Source of the DNA: Apium graveolens
Taxonomy: Eukaryota > Streptophyta > Magnoliopsida > Apiales > Apiaceae
Reading direction: 5' to 3'
NCBI RefSeq assembly: GCF_009905375.1
Contig: NC_133647.1
Coordinates: 7,821,144-7,885,143, forward strand
Length of the DNA stretch: 64,000 nucleotides
Shown here: piece by piece, positions 23,289 to 33,649 of the stretch
How positions within the stretch are numbered: the first letter of the stretch is position 1
How the letters are laid out: each line of letters begins with the position of its first letter
Notes under the pieces: generated by a model
The model's database searches: none
The model's input: the letters and a program-made list of their open reading frames with translations, nothing else
What the model was told of the DNA's origin: nothing
Program-made: the position numbers and the translations under genes

Positions 23289-24303
23289 TCATGTAACCGG
23301 AGTCGCCTCGCGGCCTCTAGTGACCACAACAATGATAAGGATCACTACTGAGAGGAGAAACAGAGATTCAATTGTTCCGTTAAAACTTTTGATAACTTCT
23401 GAACTGGTATTTCCCAACTCAGTTTTCTGAAATGTTTCACCCATTAGCATTCCGAATTTGGCCATCATATCACCAAAGATCGACATTGCCCTCCTTAAAA
23501 TCCACTTTAGAATGAGGGCTGCCCAGTCTGATTCTTCACCAGATATTCGAGCTGCTATGCCTGCATACATTAATCCGTTTATGGTAATGTAAAGAAAGAT
23601 GGCAATTTCTGGATCATTACTTTTGAGTATACCTTTTATCAGTGCGTCCCACACTGCTTTATCCGATGATATCGATACCACTATTTCCTACAAAAGTGAA
23701 GAAAACACTACTTCAGGTATACACGTTATATCTTCAAGCAATGCATTTTCTTTTGACAGCTTTCAAATATTGTATCATTTCTTGGAACATGAGAAAAGTT
23801 TGAAACAATATTTCGTACCTTAACTGAGGAATCTGTTTTCAACAAGTCATAGGCCTCTTGAACTCGTCGATATCCTGGGAACTGAGTGACTCGTGAATCA
23901 TTTAGCATTTGAATTAGGCGGTTGCGTTTGGATGATGATTGAGGCGAGCTACCACCAGTTCCATCCATAAAACTGTAGAAGGGTGCAAAAGGGTGGCTAT
24001 GTTTGATAAATTGAAAGAATCAAGAATCTCTTAAACATGATTAATTAGACCCGAGCCACGATTTATCATAACTTTTTTAAATTAATTTACTTATCAAACA
24101 ACTCAAAAAAAAAACTCTGAAGGATCAATAACTTTGTGTTGCTGTTCCAAAACTGATTCAAAGAGAGAACCAAACAACAATAAAGCACAACTATATTGCC
24201 ACTTCCCTTATGCATGCCAGGTATAGCAGAGAAGTAACTAGTTTAATTTAACCTTTCAAACTCGGACATGGCGTCTCGGACTTCATCTGTTGAAGGAACA
24301 GAT
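23289..24303 (-). CDS. Small C-terminally anchored membrane protein, upstream paralog (5' end uncertain)
   Basis: Exons by comparison with the paralog at 27547-30000 are 24253-24303, 23819-23972, 23633-23687 and 23289-23551. The frame is open from an ATG at 24267-24269, giving 162 residues. It shows 'NRLIQMLND', 'YRRVQEAYDLL', 'SISSDKAVWDAL', 'DWAALILKWILRRAM' and a C-terminal membrane anchor 'LFLLSVVILIIVVVT' with a short polar tail. I recognise a plant-only family of unknown function but no named member. The first 36 codons of the paralog are not found: similarity stops at 24303 beside a T-rich acceptor-like tract, so an upstream exon may be missing. Exon 3 is 39 nt shorter than in the paralog, removing the 'NRAVRDLR' part. 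An alternative acceptor at 23560 adds three residues. It may be a pseudogene in progress. Confidence 0.6.
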
Positions 24304-25164
24304 CTAAAAAAAATAAAAAATATAATAATTATAGAACCCCGTAAAATTGTAAGAATATAAATTCGGTCCAAAAAAATGTTATATTGTTTTTTGGTTGCAT
24401 TTAATTATAGTAACTTTTTAAATACAATTTGTAACATAAAATAATCATGTACGATATAAATATAATATATTAATTGTGGTTACATTTGAGATTGATTTTG
24501 ATTCGTGTTTTTGCAGAACAATCCAGAAGATTATATTTATAAAAAACTTTAAGAAAAAAATTGTGTTTTTACAAAATATCATATATATTTTTTAAAAAAA
24601 TTCATGTTAATAGAAAAATCTAGTTTTTTTATGTCGTAGGGAACCTGCACCCCACGGTCTCACGCAATAGCGTGCAAATCACGTGAATTAAGATAAACCG
24701 CATTTAAGCGGCAAACTCTGATTTAGAAAATATAATAATAAATTCTCCTCCCGTGGTTTCAAAACTCCCTCCCGTGGTTTCAAACCTGTGATCGAGAGGC
24801 CTTCTTTTAACATGTGAAAAATCTAGTTTTTCGGTTATACTTTTGAAGAGATATCCCATTAAAATTATGAGTATGGCCTTTAGTCACAACTCATATTTGA
24901 TATTTTATTTGATTACTGGGGGATCATTTGGTTCACGAAATGGTATGCGTTTTAAATCAGAAATAGAGTTAATTTGGAATTTGATATGCGTCTCGTTAAG
25001 CATTGTCTGCTGGACAACGGATGTCAAACATTTATAATCAACAAGATTGTTTTGAACCTCATGGATGAATTTACACTTGTTTTTCTGTTGCACTGTTCCT
25101 TAATTTGATTAGTTTGTTAATACGAATCCGTATGCTGCTACCAAGTTCTGCTAGCTGTTAACTA
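24304..25164. other. Intergenic region
   Basis: AT-rich; no gene found. Positions 24730-24800 contain 'ctcccgtggtttcaaa' twice in tandem, and 24650-24690 a short palindromic 'cacgcaatagcgtg'. These may be the edge of an old MITE but I cannot define its ends. Confidence 0.35.
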
Positions 25165-25485
25165 TGTCTTGGATCATGAGAAAAAATAACAAATTTACAA
25201 CGATTTATCATACCTGAACTGTGGAATCTGTTTCCGACAAATGATAAAGCTCCTGAAGTCGTCGATATCCAAGGACAGAGTAATTCATGGATCATCGTTT
25301 AGCGTTTGAATTAACCTGTTGGATTCTGATGATTGCGGTAAAGTACCAACATTCGTAATCCAGAATACTTCTCTTTACAGATCCAGATGCTTGCCAGCCA
25401 ATTTTCTGCTACATTTTGCGAGTTGAGGTACCAACATTCGAATGCTGGTAAAGTAGCAGCATTCGTAATCCAGAATACTTCTCTT
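25165..25485 (-). pseudogene. Duplicated scraps: membrane-protein exon 2 plus NUP62 last exon
   Basis: Positions 25165-25370, minus strand, align to exon 2 and its downstream intron edge of the membrane-protein paralogs ('SNRLIQTLNDD'), with a stop and frame changes. Positions 25375-25430, plus strand, resemble the NUP62 last exon ('cagatccagatgcttgccagcca' against 22611-22633). A 40-nt segment 'gtaaagta.ca.cattcgtaatccagaatacttctctt' occurs twice (about 25347 and 25447). Nothing here can be expressed as a normal protein. Confidence 0.7.
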
Positions 25486-27064
25486 TGTTAAATATATGAT
25501 CCAATTGGGGCATTCCTCTAACACCTTAAGGTTTTAGATGAGCTGGTTACTCAACATGGTATCAGACCTTAGGCTGGCGGGAGAACTAAGATTCGATTCA
25601 CAGTCACCCCCAACATTTCTCACAATTTTTGAGGGACACGAAAGACAAATTAATGCTCCAAAGATGAGCGTCCGTGATCCACTCTTCGACACCAAAATGG
25701 GCTCTCGAGTGAGGGGGAATGTTAGAATAATAGAGTAAATTACAGGGGTGTGGCTAACGTATACACTCATTTTCAAAATATTAGCCAGATTTATAAATTT
25801 ATAAAAAGGTGGCTGAATTTCTTTCCAGCCTTTTAAAAACGTGTCTCCCGTCAAATATAGTCTAACAGCTCTAACGGAGCAAAGGGTATTTTCGGATTTT
25901 TATATTTATAATCATTATATTCTTTATCCATTAAATTATCATCATTTTCTTCACTTTTTTAATCCTTTTTTTTCATCAACCGGTCCTCACTTCAATTTTT
26001 AATCATCTTCTTCTTTAATTATATTTGCGTACACGATAGCCGCTACGGTGATGGCTTCGCCCTCCTTCTTCCTGCTTTCCTTCCTGCCATGAACACACAA
26101 CGCTCACACACACCCACTTAACACACTCACCCTTGTCTGCAATCTCTCGTACCACATCTCTCAATCCCACTCGTTTTCCGATCAACACATACAATATAAA
26201 CACAACATCATCATTTTGTCTATTCCGTCTCCGATCATTAAAACCCACAAACCCTCCCCAGTTCAAAAATAACAAAAATCAACACCTACCACCACCTTAT
26301 TTTCCCCCTCCCTTTCTCTATCTCCATCACCTACCACCACCGCCGTTGCCACGCGGCCGGTGGTGGCCTCCACCGAGACCCCCAAATTCTCCAGTTAACA
26401 TATACATCGTAAACCCCCAAATTTCCGATCAAATCCATACACAAACCTCCAAAATTCCGATCAAATTCATTTTCCGATCACATTCAGTGTATGTATAGTT
26501 TGTATGTATTATTGTTGTTGTTTAGAGTTTAGTCATGGATGCAATTAATATGTTTGAATTTCTCGAAAAAGATATGGGTCGGGCATGGTTGACGATGTTT
26601 AGGGTTTTGACTTCGGCGAGAAATGGAGAGGAGAGGAGCGCGGCGACGATTAGGAAGAGGAAGAGAGAGAGATCAGGGGTGAGATTATAAATGAGGTTGG
26701 AGTTGGAGATTTGGGGGGTTGAAGTTGGGGACAGGGACGGGGCAACAGTGCAGGAATTATTATATCCTTTTCATTTATTTATATTTCTTAAACACTGATG
26801 TATTTTTACTTTTATATCCCTGTAATTTACGTTTTTTAATTGAGTTAACGGTGCAAATTTCACGGTCTTGACGGTAGGCACGTCTTTGAAAGGCGAAAAT
26901 GAAATTCAATCACCATTTTGAGAATTTGAAAATCCGGCCAATATTTTGAAAATGAGTGTAAACGTTAGCCACACGTTATTTACTCTAGAATAATATAAGA
27001 TCCTGAAAAGGGTCATTCTCTGACACGTTAAGGTTAAGGTTTTAGATGCACTGGTTACTTAACA
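25486..27064 (+). mobile_element. TRIM retrotransposon with a MULE-like insertion in its 3' LTR
   Basis: The 5' LTR is 25486-25556 (71 bp, TGTTAAAT...CTCAACA), followed by the primer-binding site 'tggtatcagacc' and a non-coding interior of about 160 bp. A purine stretch 'gagtgaggggga' precedes the 3' LTR, which begins at 25720, is split by the insertion at 25733-26985 and resumes to 27064 (about 82 bp without the insert). No protein is encoded, as expected of TRIMs. After 27064 a second primer-binding site and leader follow ('tggtatcagagttaacctggcgg'), so this is part of a tandem or recombined TRIM. Confidence 0.78.
25733..26985. mobile_element. MULE-like DNA transposon, non-autonomous
   Basis: 1,253 bp with inverted ends of roughly 90-110 bp. 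The left end GAGTAAATTACAGGGGTGTGG and the reverse complement of the right end GAGTAAATAACGTGTGG share 'CTCATTTTCAAAATATT' and continue similar inward. A perfect 10-bp direct repeat TAGAATAATA flanks it (25723-25732 and 26986-26995). Long inverted repeats with a 9-10 bp duplication are the mark of Mutator-like elements. The interior has a GC-richer part (about 26290-26760) with Pro-rich frames but no transposase, so it may carry a captured gene piece; I do not recognise one. Confidence 0.82.
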
Positions 27065-27375
27065 TGGTATCAGAGTTAACCTGGCGGGAGGACTAAGGTC
27101 GCTATCCAATGGACTGAGCAATTCATAGATCATCGTTTAACGTTTGATGTAGCCAGTTGCATTCTGGTGATTGTGGTGAACTACCAGCATTCCTAATCCA
27201 GAATACTTCACTTTACAAATCCGAATGCTTCCCAGCCAACGTTCTACCAAATTTCGCGAATTTAGGTGCTTAAATTACAGGTCTTTTCTCACAGAAGCAA
27301 AATAGAATCATTTACCACAGTCCACGGAGCAAAATATCTGTGACAGAATTTTAATACTAATCATCCAACCCCTTA
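27065..27375. pseudogene. Second set of duplicated scraps (TRIM leader, membrane-protein exon 2, NUP62 exon 9 and 3' UTR)
   Basis: Positions 27065-27107 are a TRIM primer-binding site and leader. Positions 27108-27185 resemble membrane-protein exon 2 on the minus strand. Positions 27195-27240 resemble the NUP62 last exon and 27290-27360 its 3' UTR ('cacagaagcaaaatagaatcat' against 22730-22750). The order matches the NUP62 end plus membrane-protein gene unit at 22593-24303. Confidence 0.65.
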
Positions 27376-27546
27376 ATTTTTTTCCAACAGCATATATACA
27401 TGCTTATTACACATTATCAGTCACATAGTTGGAATAAGATTTGAAAATCAACTAACTGGTGACCATAATGGTGACTCAGTTTTTTTTACATATTTTATAA
27501 TATGCGTTACACGCGCAGGATTAGACATTGTTGTGAAATGGTACAG

Positions 27547-30000
27547 TCACTTTTCGGGGGTCTCCTCTTGGCTTCTAGTGACGACGACAATTATAAGAAT
27601 CACTACTGAGAGTAGAAATAACATTTCAAGTCTTCCGTCAAAATTCTTTACAACTTTTGAACTGAGATTGCCTACCTTTACCTTCTGAACTGTTTCACCG
27701 ATTAGAAGTCCCAATTTCTCCATGATTTCAGCAAATATTGACTTTGTTATTTTCAAGAGCCACCTTAGAGTGGTAGCTGCCCAGTCTAGTTCTTCATCAG
27801 AAATTCGAGCTGCATACAGTAATATGTTTATGTTATGTAATTATATCAACCATTGGCTTACTATCATGAGCATACCTTGTTTCAGAAAGCCTCTCAGATC
27901 CCGCACTGCCCTGTTGCTCAAAACAGCGTTCCACACTGCTTTATCTGATGATATCGACATAAGTACATTCTACAAAAAGGAGAAGGAAAGAGTGAGTCCT
28001 AATTCAAGTGCATATTGTACTGAAAGCCTCGCATTTTATTTCTACTCATATCAGTTACTGTGTTATGTCATTGATCATGAGAAAAGTTAACGGCGTATCA
28101 TACCCAAACTTTGGAATCTGTTCTCATCAGATGATAAGCCTCTTTAACTCGTCGATACACTGAGGACTGAGTGATTTCGTCATTGTTTAGCATTTGAATC
28201 AGCCGGTTGTGTTCTGAAGATGGTGGAGAACTACCAGCATCCCCATCCAAGAAACTGTGTAGAGTGCAAAAGAATCAAGTTCTTGTTTGTTCTTTTTTGT
28301 ATTTTATTGATTCCTCAAGAGAACAAGTAGGATAATAAAGTTCTATATAGCTTCTTAAATATACACTGTATAATCTTGATATCAGTACTTAAATCATAGT
28401 TTCTGGGATCTCTTAATATGAACAGCACAATCACTACTGTTTGTGTGACCTGCTTAACTCCTTTCAGTTTCAGTTTTCCCAGGAAGAATGTAATGTGTCA
28501 GCTAGGCCCCTAATCTTCCTAGACCTAGGTCGAACTCATCGTTCACTACATAGATTACCCGCGAATTTAATCATTTTCGCTCCCAGGTCTCATCCGAACT
28601 AGATGATGTATTTAAGCCTAAAATATAATAGACCCTCAGTGAAAGACACACTAGTCACTACTAAAACCAATTGTGAGTCTTCCCTTAAGACTGAGCTGAA
28701 CTATCTGCCAAATATAAGCATTGCATAAGAATATTCTTAGTCGAGTGTGTTATTCCTGCCAAATGTGATAAGGAGTTTTGTACATTCAATGTACTCTAGC
28801 TAGAGATGGTGTTATTTCTGTTGTTGGTAGCTAATTGCATTCTCTTGCAGTTACTTTCTCCTAGCTTGTTTATTTGTTTCAGTTCAGTGTATCATATAAC
28901 TGTATCAACATTAGCTTCCTTCATTCTAATCAAGTTAGCAAGCATTATAGCCATTATCCAGGTGAGAATAATATCGATTGCAGGCGAAGTGACCATTGAC
29001 CAATAGAACCTGGATCCTAACAAGTTTCGAAAATGTTCAGTCAATAAAGAACCTGGATTACAACTTCTAGTTTCCTATTATTAACCTCAAAATGATGAGC
29101 AGGTGCCTCGCTCTAACACCTAGGAGTTGTCGAGGCATTAACCGCAACTTGTCAATTTATTTGGCTGACCCTTGGCCTTTAGACATACTCCCTCCGTCCC
29201 AAATTAAATTTCCTACTTAACTCTTACCGTAGCCAATATCACCCAAATTTGACTGAAAATTACAAACTATTCTTTTACAATCTTGAAAACCTGAAATATA
29301 CATTTTAAAGCAGATTTCATATACTTTTAAAAGACATATTATATATAATTTTTTTCAAAGTATATAATAAATTTGGGTCAAATTTCGATCAATTTGACTG
29401 TAAAAAAAATCGAACATGACAGTTAATTTGGGACGAAACAGTATTTCTTTATCCATTTTAACAGGAGGGGAGACACCTATCAAACCAAGAACTATATATT
29501 TTTGATCTTGTAGTCACAAAGACACACTAATAGCTATATATATCCTATAGTTCAGTTGTAAGTAACTAGTTAAAAAGCAGTTTAGACTGAGACTGAGAAT
29601 CCTATCTAAGTCAATGAGGATATATAGATCTTAGTCAATGCATGTCTTCTGTATCCAACTACATAAGTAACAACTGTTAAAATATGCCTTTAATCGGTAA
29701 ATGTCCCGAATGTGTAACATGTATTCTCAAGATCAATAAAACTTTTTTTTCAGTTCATTTTATGTGTTTTCTCTATACGTTTATTATCTTTCTTGCTTCC
29801 GTTATAACAACCACCATACACAAAGTAGTAAAACATAAATACTTTAGCCCTAAACTTAACAAGACATAACATGTAAAACATGGAAGGTACCTTTGAAGTT
29901 CAGAAATGGCTTTTTCAACTTCAGTTCTTGAAGGAACAGTTGCAAAAACAGTGTCCTGATCAATCATAGCTGCTGGTTTGCCTTTATTTCCAGAACCCAT
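27547..30000 (-). CDS. Small C-terminally anchored membrane protein, downstream paralog
   Basis: Exons in minus-strand order are 29891-30000, 28104-28254, 27876-27969 and 27547-27809. Splice sites and phases fit, giving 205 residues from MGSGNKGKPAAM. Features: 'PSRTEVEKAISELQ' (about 25-37), 'NRLIQMLNND', 'VYRRVKEAYHLM', the conserved 'SISSDKAVWNAVLSNRAVRD' (about 92-110), 'DWAATTLRWLLKI', and a C-terminal hydrophobic anchor 'LFLLSVVILIIVVVT' about ten residues from the end, typical of tail-anchored topology. The function of the family is unknown to me. Intron 1 carries a Stowaway MITE. This copy has the full first exon and the 39-nt exon 3 segment that the upstream paralog lacks, so it is the better candidate for the working gene. 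Confidence 0.75.
29188..29441. mobile_element. Stowaway-type MITE in intron 1 of the membrane-protein gene
   Basis: 254 bp between TA dinucleotides (29186-29187 and 29442-29443). The left end is CTCCCTCCGTCCCAAATTAA and the right end is its diverged inverse (TTAATTTGGGACGAAACAG). This end sequence and the TA duplication are standard for Stowaway (Tc1/mariner-derived) elements. Confidence 0.88.
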
Positions 30001-30972
30001 TTTAACACTTAACTTGAATTATCAGTAAAAGAGGGAGAGAGATTAAAGAGTGAAAAAGATGCAAGGAAGGAGATGATGAAACTGTGGTGATGGAGTTGAT
30101 AAATTTAAAGGGCTTCACAGGGCCACCATTACTTATTCTAAGCTTGGTTGACTGGTTGTTGTCAGTGGATTAGTGGAACATCTTTTTCAGTACTTATTCT
30201 GCATGTTCCCGTTAAAAAAAAATAAAGATAACTTTTGTTAGTTTATGAACTTTTTTTAATTAGAAGTTAAATATGGAAAATTTATTTGAAAATATTTTTT
30301 TCTTGTAAATGAATTTTAAAAAAAAAGAGTACTAATGGGGCTTAGCAAAATATTGGAGGGGGACGGAGCTGGATGGAATCTGTTTTCTAAAAAACTGAAA
30401 TCGAAAATAATCGGTAAATATATTTTGTAGTCGGATAATTGATAATTAATCGAAATACTGATTAGATTTTGGATAAATTAAAAAAATGTAATAAAATTTA
30501 ATTTATTAAATTTGATATATTAATTTTAAAAAATATGAAGTAAATTTTCGAATTCTAAAATCAAATCAGAATATTTTATAACCAATAATCAAATAATTAA
30601 TCAATAAATAAAATTATTAGTTTTTAGAACATGGTGGAAGTAATAATTAGATACCATGATCAATATAATTCTCATTTTCAAAACATGGTGGAAATAATAA
30701 TTCCCTCAATTGTACTACTTTCTTCTGAATCTTAGCCCCTAAGGAATATGGGTAAATTGGTCCTTTTTGGGGCGGCTTTTAACAAAGTTAATTAGCATTT
30801 CACCGGTAATATTTTACTTCCTACAGTAACAAGTAAATACTTTAATACGCCTGACCTAATTTTTGTTTTCCGTGTTCGTACTTTAAGATTCAAGGAGAGA
30901 AAGAGTCTACCTACATATTTAATGTCAAGGTACATCTCAATTTAAAAACAAATCAATTATTTAATATATTTA
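30001..30972. other. Intergenic region
   Basis: The first about 120 bp are probably promoter and 5' UTR of the minus-strand membrane-protein gene. The rest is AT-rich with no gene-like feature. Confidence 0.45.
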
Positions 30973-31816
30973 TGTTGTATTAATATATTAGATTTAATAA
31001 TATTAGAAGGGGCTACTAAATTTGAGAGGGAAAAAATGATAATCGAAGGGAGGTAGAGAGCATATATTAGAGTTGCTTGGTGCAAATTTTACATTCACCA
31101 AAGCCATGTATTTAGGGGTGTTCATGGGTCGGGTTGGCCGGGTTGGAGGCGTTTTTACGACCCGACCCAATTAAATCGGTTTGAAAATTTTCGACCCAAC
31201 CCGTAAAATATAAAATCGTAACTCAATCCTACCCGTCGTACATCGGTTTGGGTCGGGTTGGGTTGGTTTGAACGGATTGAATGATTATATAAAAAAAAGT
31301 TTCAATACCATATATAATTGATAATTTCGAATAGTATAACTTACGATTATAGAACTATTCTTTAAATCTGATTATATTGAAATTTTAGTAATGTATATCA
31401 TGTCGTAAATCATATACACATAAACGAAATGTAACAATAAATGAAAATAATTATATTGTATAATGTACAATTGCATATAATATATAAATTATATTTAAAT
31501 TATCGAACGAGACTTAAGTTATATCAGGTTGGGTTGGGTTGGCCGAAAAAAACTTGAACCCGTACCCAACCCATTTAATGCGGTTTGAAATTTTTTTAAC
31601 CCAACTATGGATCGGGTTTTTTTAAAACGGTTTAATCGGCCTAAAAGAGGGTTGGGTTGGGTCGGTTTGATCGGGTTGACGAACCCATGAACACCCCTAC
31701 ATGTATTTATAGCCAAGGTGAAAAACAAAAACATTCAATGCATTATCAAAATTTCTACTCCTAAGACTAATTTTACTATTTTACCATTGACTTAGAAATT
31801 ACAATCAATTATAACA
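30973..31816 (-). repeat. 3' LTR of element E, split by a MITE
   Basis: On the minus strand it begins TGTTATAATTGATTG right after the polypurine tract. Without the 587-bp MITE and its 8-bp duplication it is about 250 bp. The MITE target lies in a TATAAATACATG stretch that looks like the LTR core promoter. Confidence 0.6.
31113..31699. mobile_element. hAT-like MITE, 587 bp
   Basis: Inverted ends TAGGGGTGTTCATGGGTCGG at the left and, at the right, CCCATGAACACCCCTA. An exact 8-bp direct repeat CATGTATT flanks it (31105-31112 and 31700-31707). The inner sequence continues as GGGTTGGG-rich inverted arms around an AT-rich centre, with no transposase. An 8-bp duplication is the hAT mark. Confidence 0.88.
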
Positions 31817-31939
31817 CTCCCCTTTGATTGTCATTTAACATGGATCATAAATTGTCTCGTTAAAACCTTGTTCAAAGAAAAACCCAGTGGAATAAAAAAT
31901 TTGACGAAGGAAAAAGAGTTCAATCCCCCCTTGGAAAAA

Positions 31940-32295
31940 CTATTCATTCTCTGAATTTTGTTGTAACAAATCCCCGAGTCGACGCATTCCAGCGTTATGT
32001 CGTAATTTCCCAAATATTGAATTCGCTAATGATTTCGTGAATAAATCAGCAAGGTTGTCACATGACCGAATTTGTTGAACATCAATGTCACCATTCTTTT
32101 GAAGCTCATGAGTGTAGAAGAATTTTGGTGAAATGTGTTTCGTCCTGTCTCCTTTGATATATCCTTCTTTGAGTTGATCAATGCATGCAGTGTTGTCCTC
32201 AAACATGACAGTAGGACTTCTTGTGATGTTTTGTAATCCACATGATTCTTAAATATTCTTGATGATAGACCGCAACCAAACAATTCTCTATTGGA
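31940..32295 (-). pseudogene. RNase H C-terminal part of element E
   Basis: Minus-strand pieces read 'VWLRSIIKNI', a TAA, then 'SCGLQNITRSPTV' and 'MFEDNTACIDQLKEGYIKG', 'RTKHISPKFFYTHELQ', 'NLADLFTKSL' and 'LRHNAGMRRLGDL'. These are the Copia RNase H end motifs. The preceding part is interrupted by the element at 32296-33649, and a short stretch of host frame at the junction is missing. Confidence 0.82.
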
Positions 32296-33649
32296 TTCAA
32301 TTCTACCAATACAGAGTACGCACACAAACACACAACAATATATTTGACGTGGAAAACCCACGTCCCAACTTGTATTATTAATCAAAACAATTATCAATAA
32401 TACATCAATACATAACACCTCAATGGTGTCCCAAACTGATACTTGAGCCAACCAATGCTCAAGCATCTCCCACACGATACCTAAAACGACTACATCTCTT
32501 AAGCATACATCCGACTACATCTCTTAAGCATACATCAAAACAATAACATGACTATGTATATTTAGTCATCACAAACTTAGCTAACAAGACATATCTAATC
32601 TGATTACAATAATAATTGTCTACCCATACAATTATTACTCATTCCCATTATGATAATAATTGTCAACACATACAATTATTACTCAATCCTATTATGATAA
32701 TAATTGTCAACAAATACAATTATTACCCAATCCAATTATGTCTTGTACACCAAGCCCATATCACATATTGGGTTTAACCCCAATAATCATCCCCTTCAAC
32801 CCAATACTCCAGATCAGGTTGAATGGTAACCATCAAAATATCAATGTCCGTTCGCCGATGCCTCCCCTCAAACAAGAATCCATTCATCTCGTTGTTCCAA
32901 CTTTTGAGAATCACTAAGGCCCGTTTAGTGACCTCCAATAACTCCAAACTACCGTTCTTCATCCTAACGACATATCCATCCACAAAATCATGTGCATCAA
33001 CCACGAGTGCCTCTTTTCAGCATCACGAGTATCATCCAAAAATTTTCCCCTGGTTGATCAACCATCAAACCATCGAAACTATTGCAATGAACCTTGAACG
33101 TTCCTCCAACCCAATTCATCACGAACCTCGAACCTCAGCTCTTGATACCACTTGTTAGGAGGAAAAACACACACATATTCGAGATTTAATTCTACCAATA
33201 CAGAGTACGCACACAAACACACAACGATATATTTGACGTGAAAAACCCACGTCCCAACTTGTATTATTAATCAAAATAATTATTAATAATACATCAATAC
33301 ATAACACCTCAATGGTGTCCGAAACTGATATCTGAGCCAACCAATACTCAAGCATCTCCCGCACGATACCTAAGACGACTACATCTCTTAAGCATACATC
33401 AAAATAATAACATGACTATGTCTATATAGCCATCACAAACTTAGCCAACAAGACATACCTAATCTGATTACAATAATAATTATCTGCCCATACAATTATT
33501 ACCCATTCCCATTATGATAATAATTGTCAACACATATAATTATTACTCAATCCCATTATAATAATAATTGTCAACAAATACAATTATTACCCAATCCAAT
33601 TATGTCTTATACACCAAGCCCATATCTCATATTGGGTTTAACCCCAATA
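32296..33649 (-). mobile_element. Non-autonomous LTR element nested in the RNase H of element E
   Basis: Two near-identical blocks, 33153-33649 (497 bp) and about 32296-32785, enclose about 370 bp. On the minus strand the complete LTR begins TATTGGGGTTAAACCC and ends CTAACA. It is followed by a slightly altered primer-binding site 'tggtatcaagagc', and the interior ends in a purine tract 'gaaggggatga' before the other LTR. The interior has a 76-codon frame I do not recognise and no pol. The lower-coordinate LTR lacks its terminal about 30 bp and the adjoining host segment, so no target duplication can be matched. Both LTRs contain three copies of a 'gataataattgtcaaca.ata' unit. Confidence 0.75.

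Noticed and set aside
26133..26498. Pro-rich 121-codon frame in the MULE-like element
   Set aside because: It has low complexity and no family match I know, and it could be chance. It is kept only as a possible cargo note.
31519..31734. ORF within the hAT-like MITE
   Set aside because: It consists of the GGGTTGGG-rich inverted arm and crosses the MITE border, so it is not a gene.
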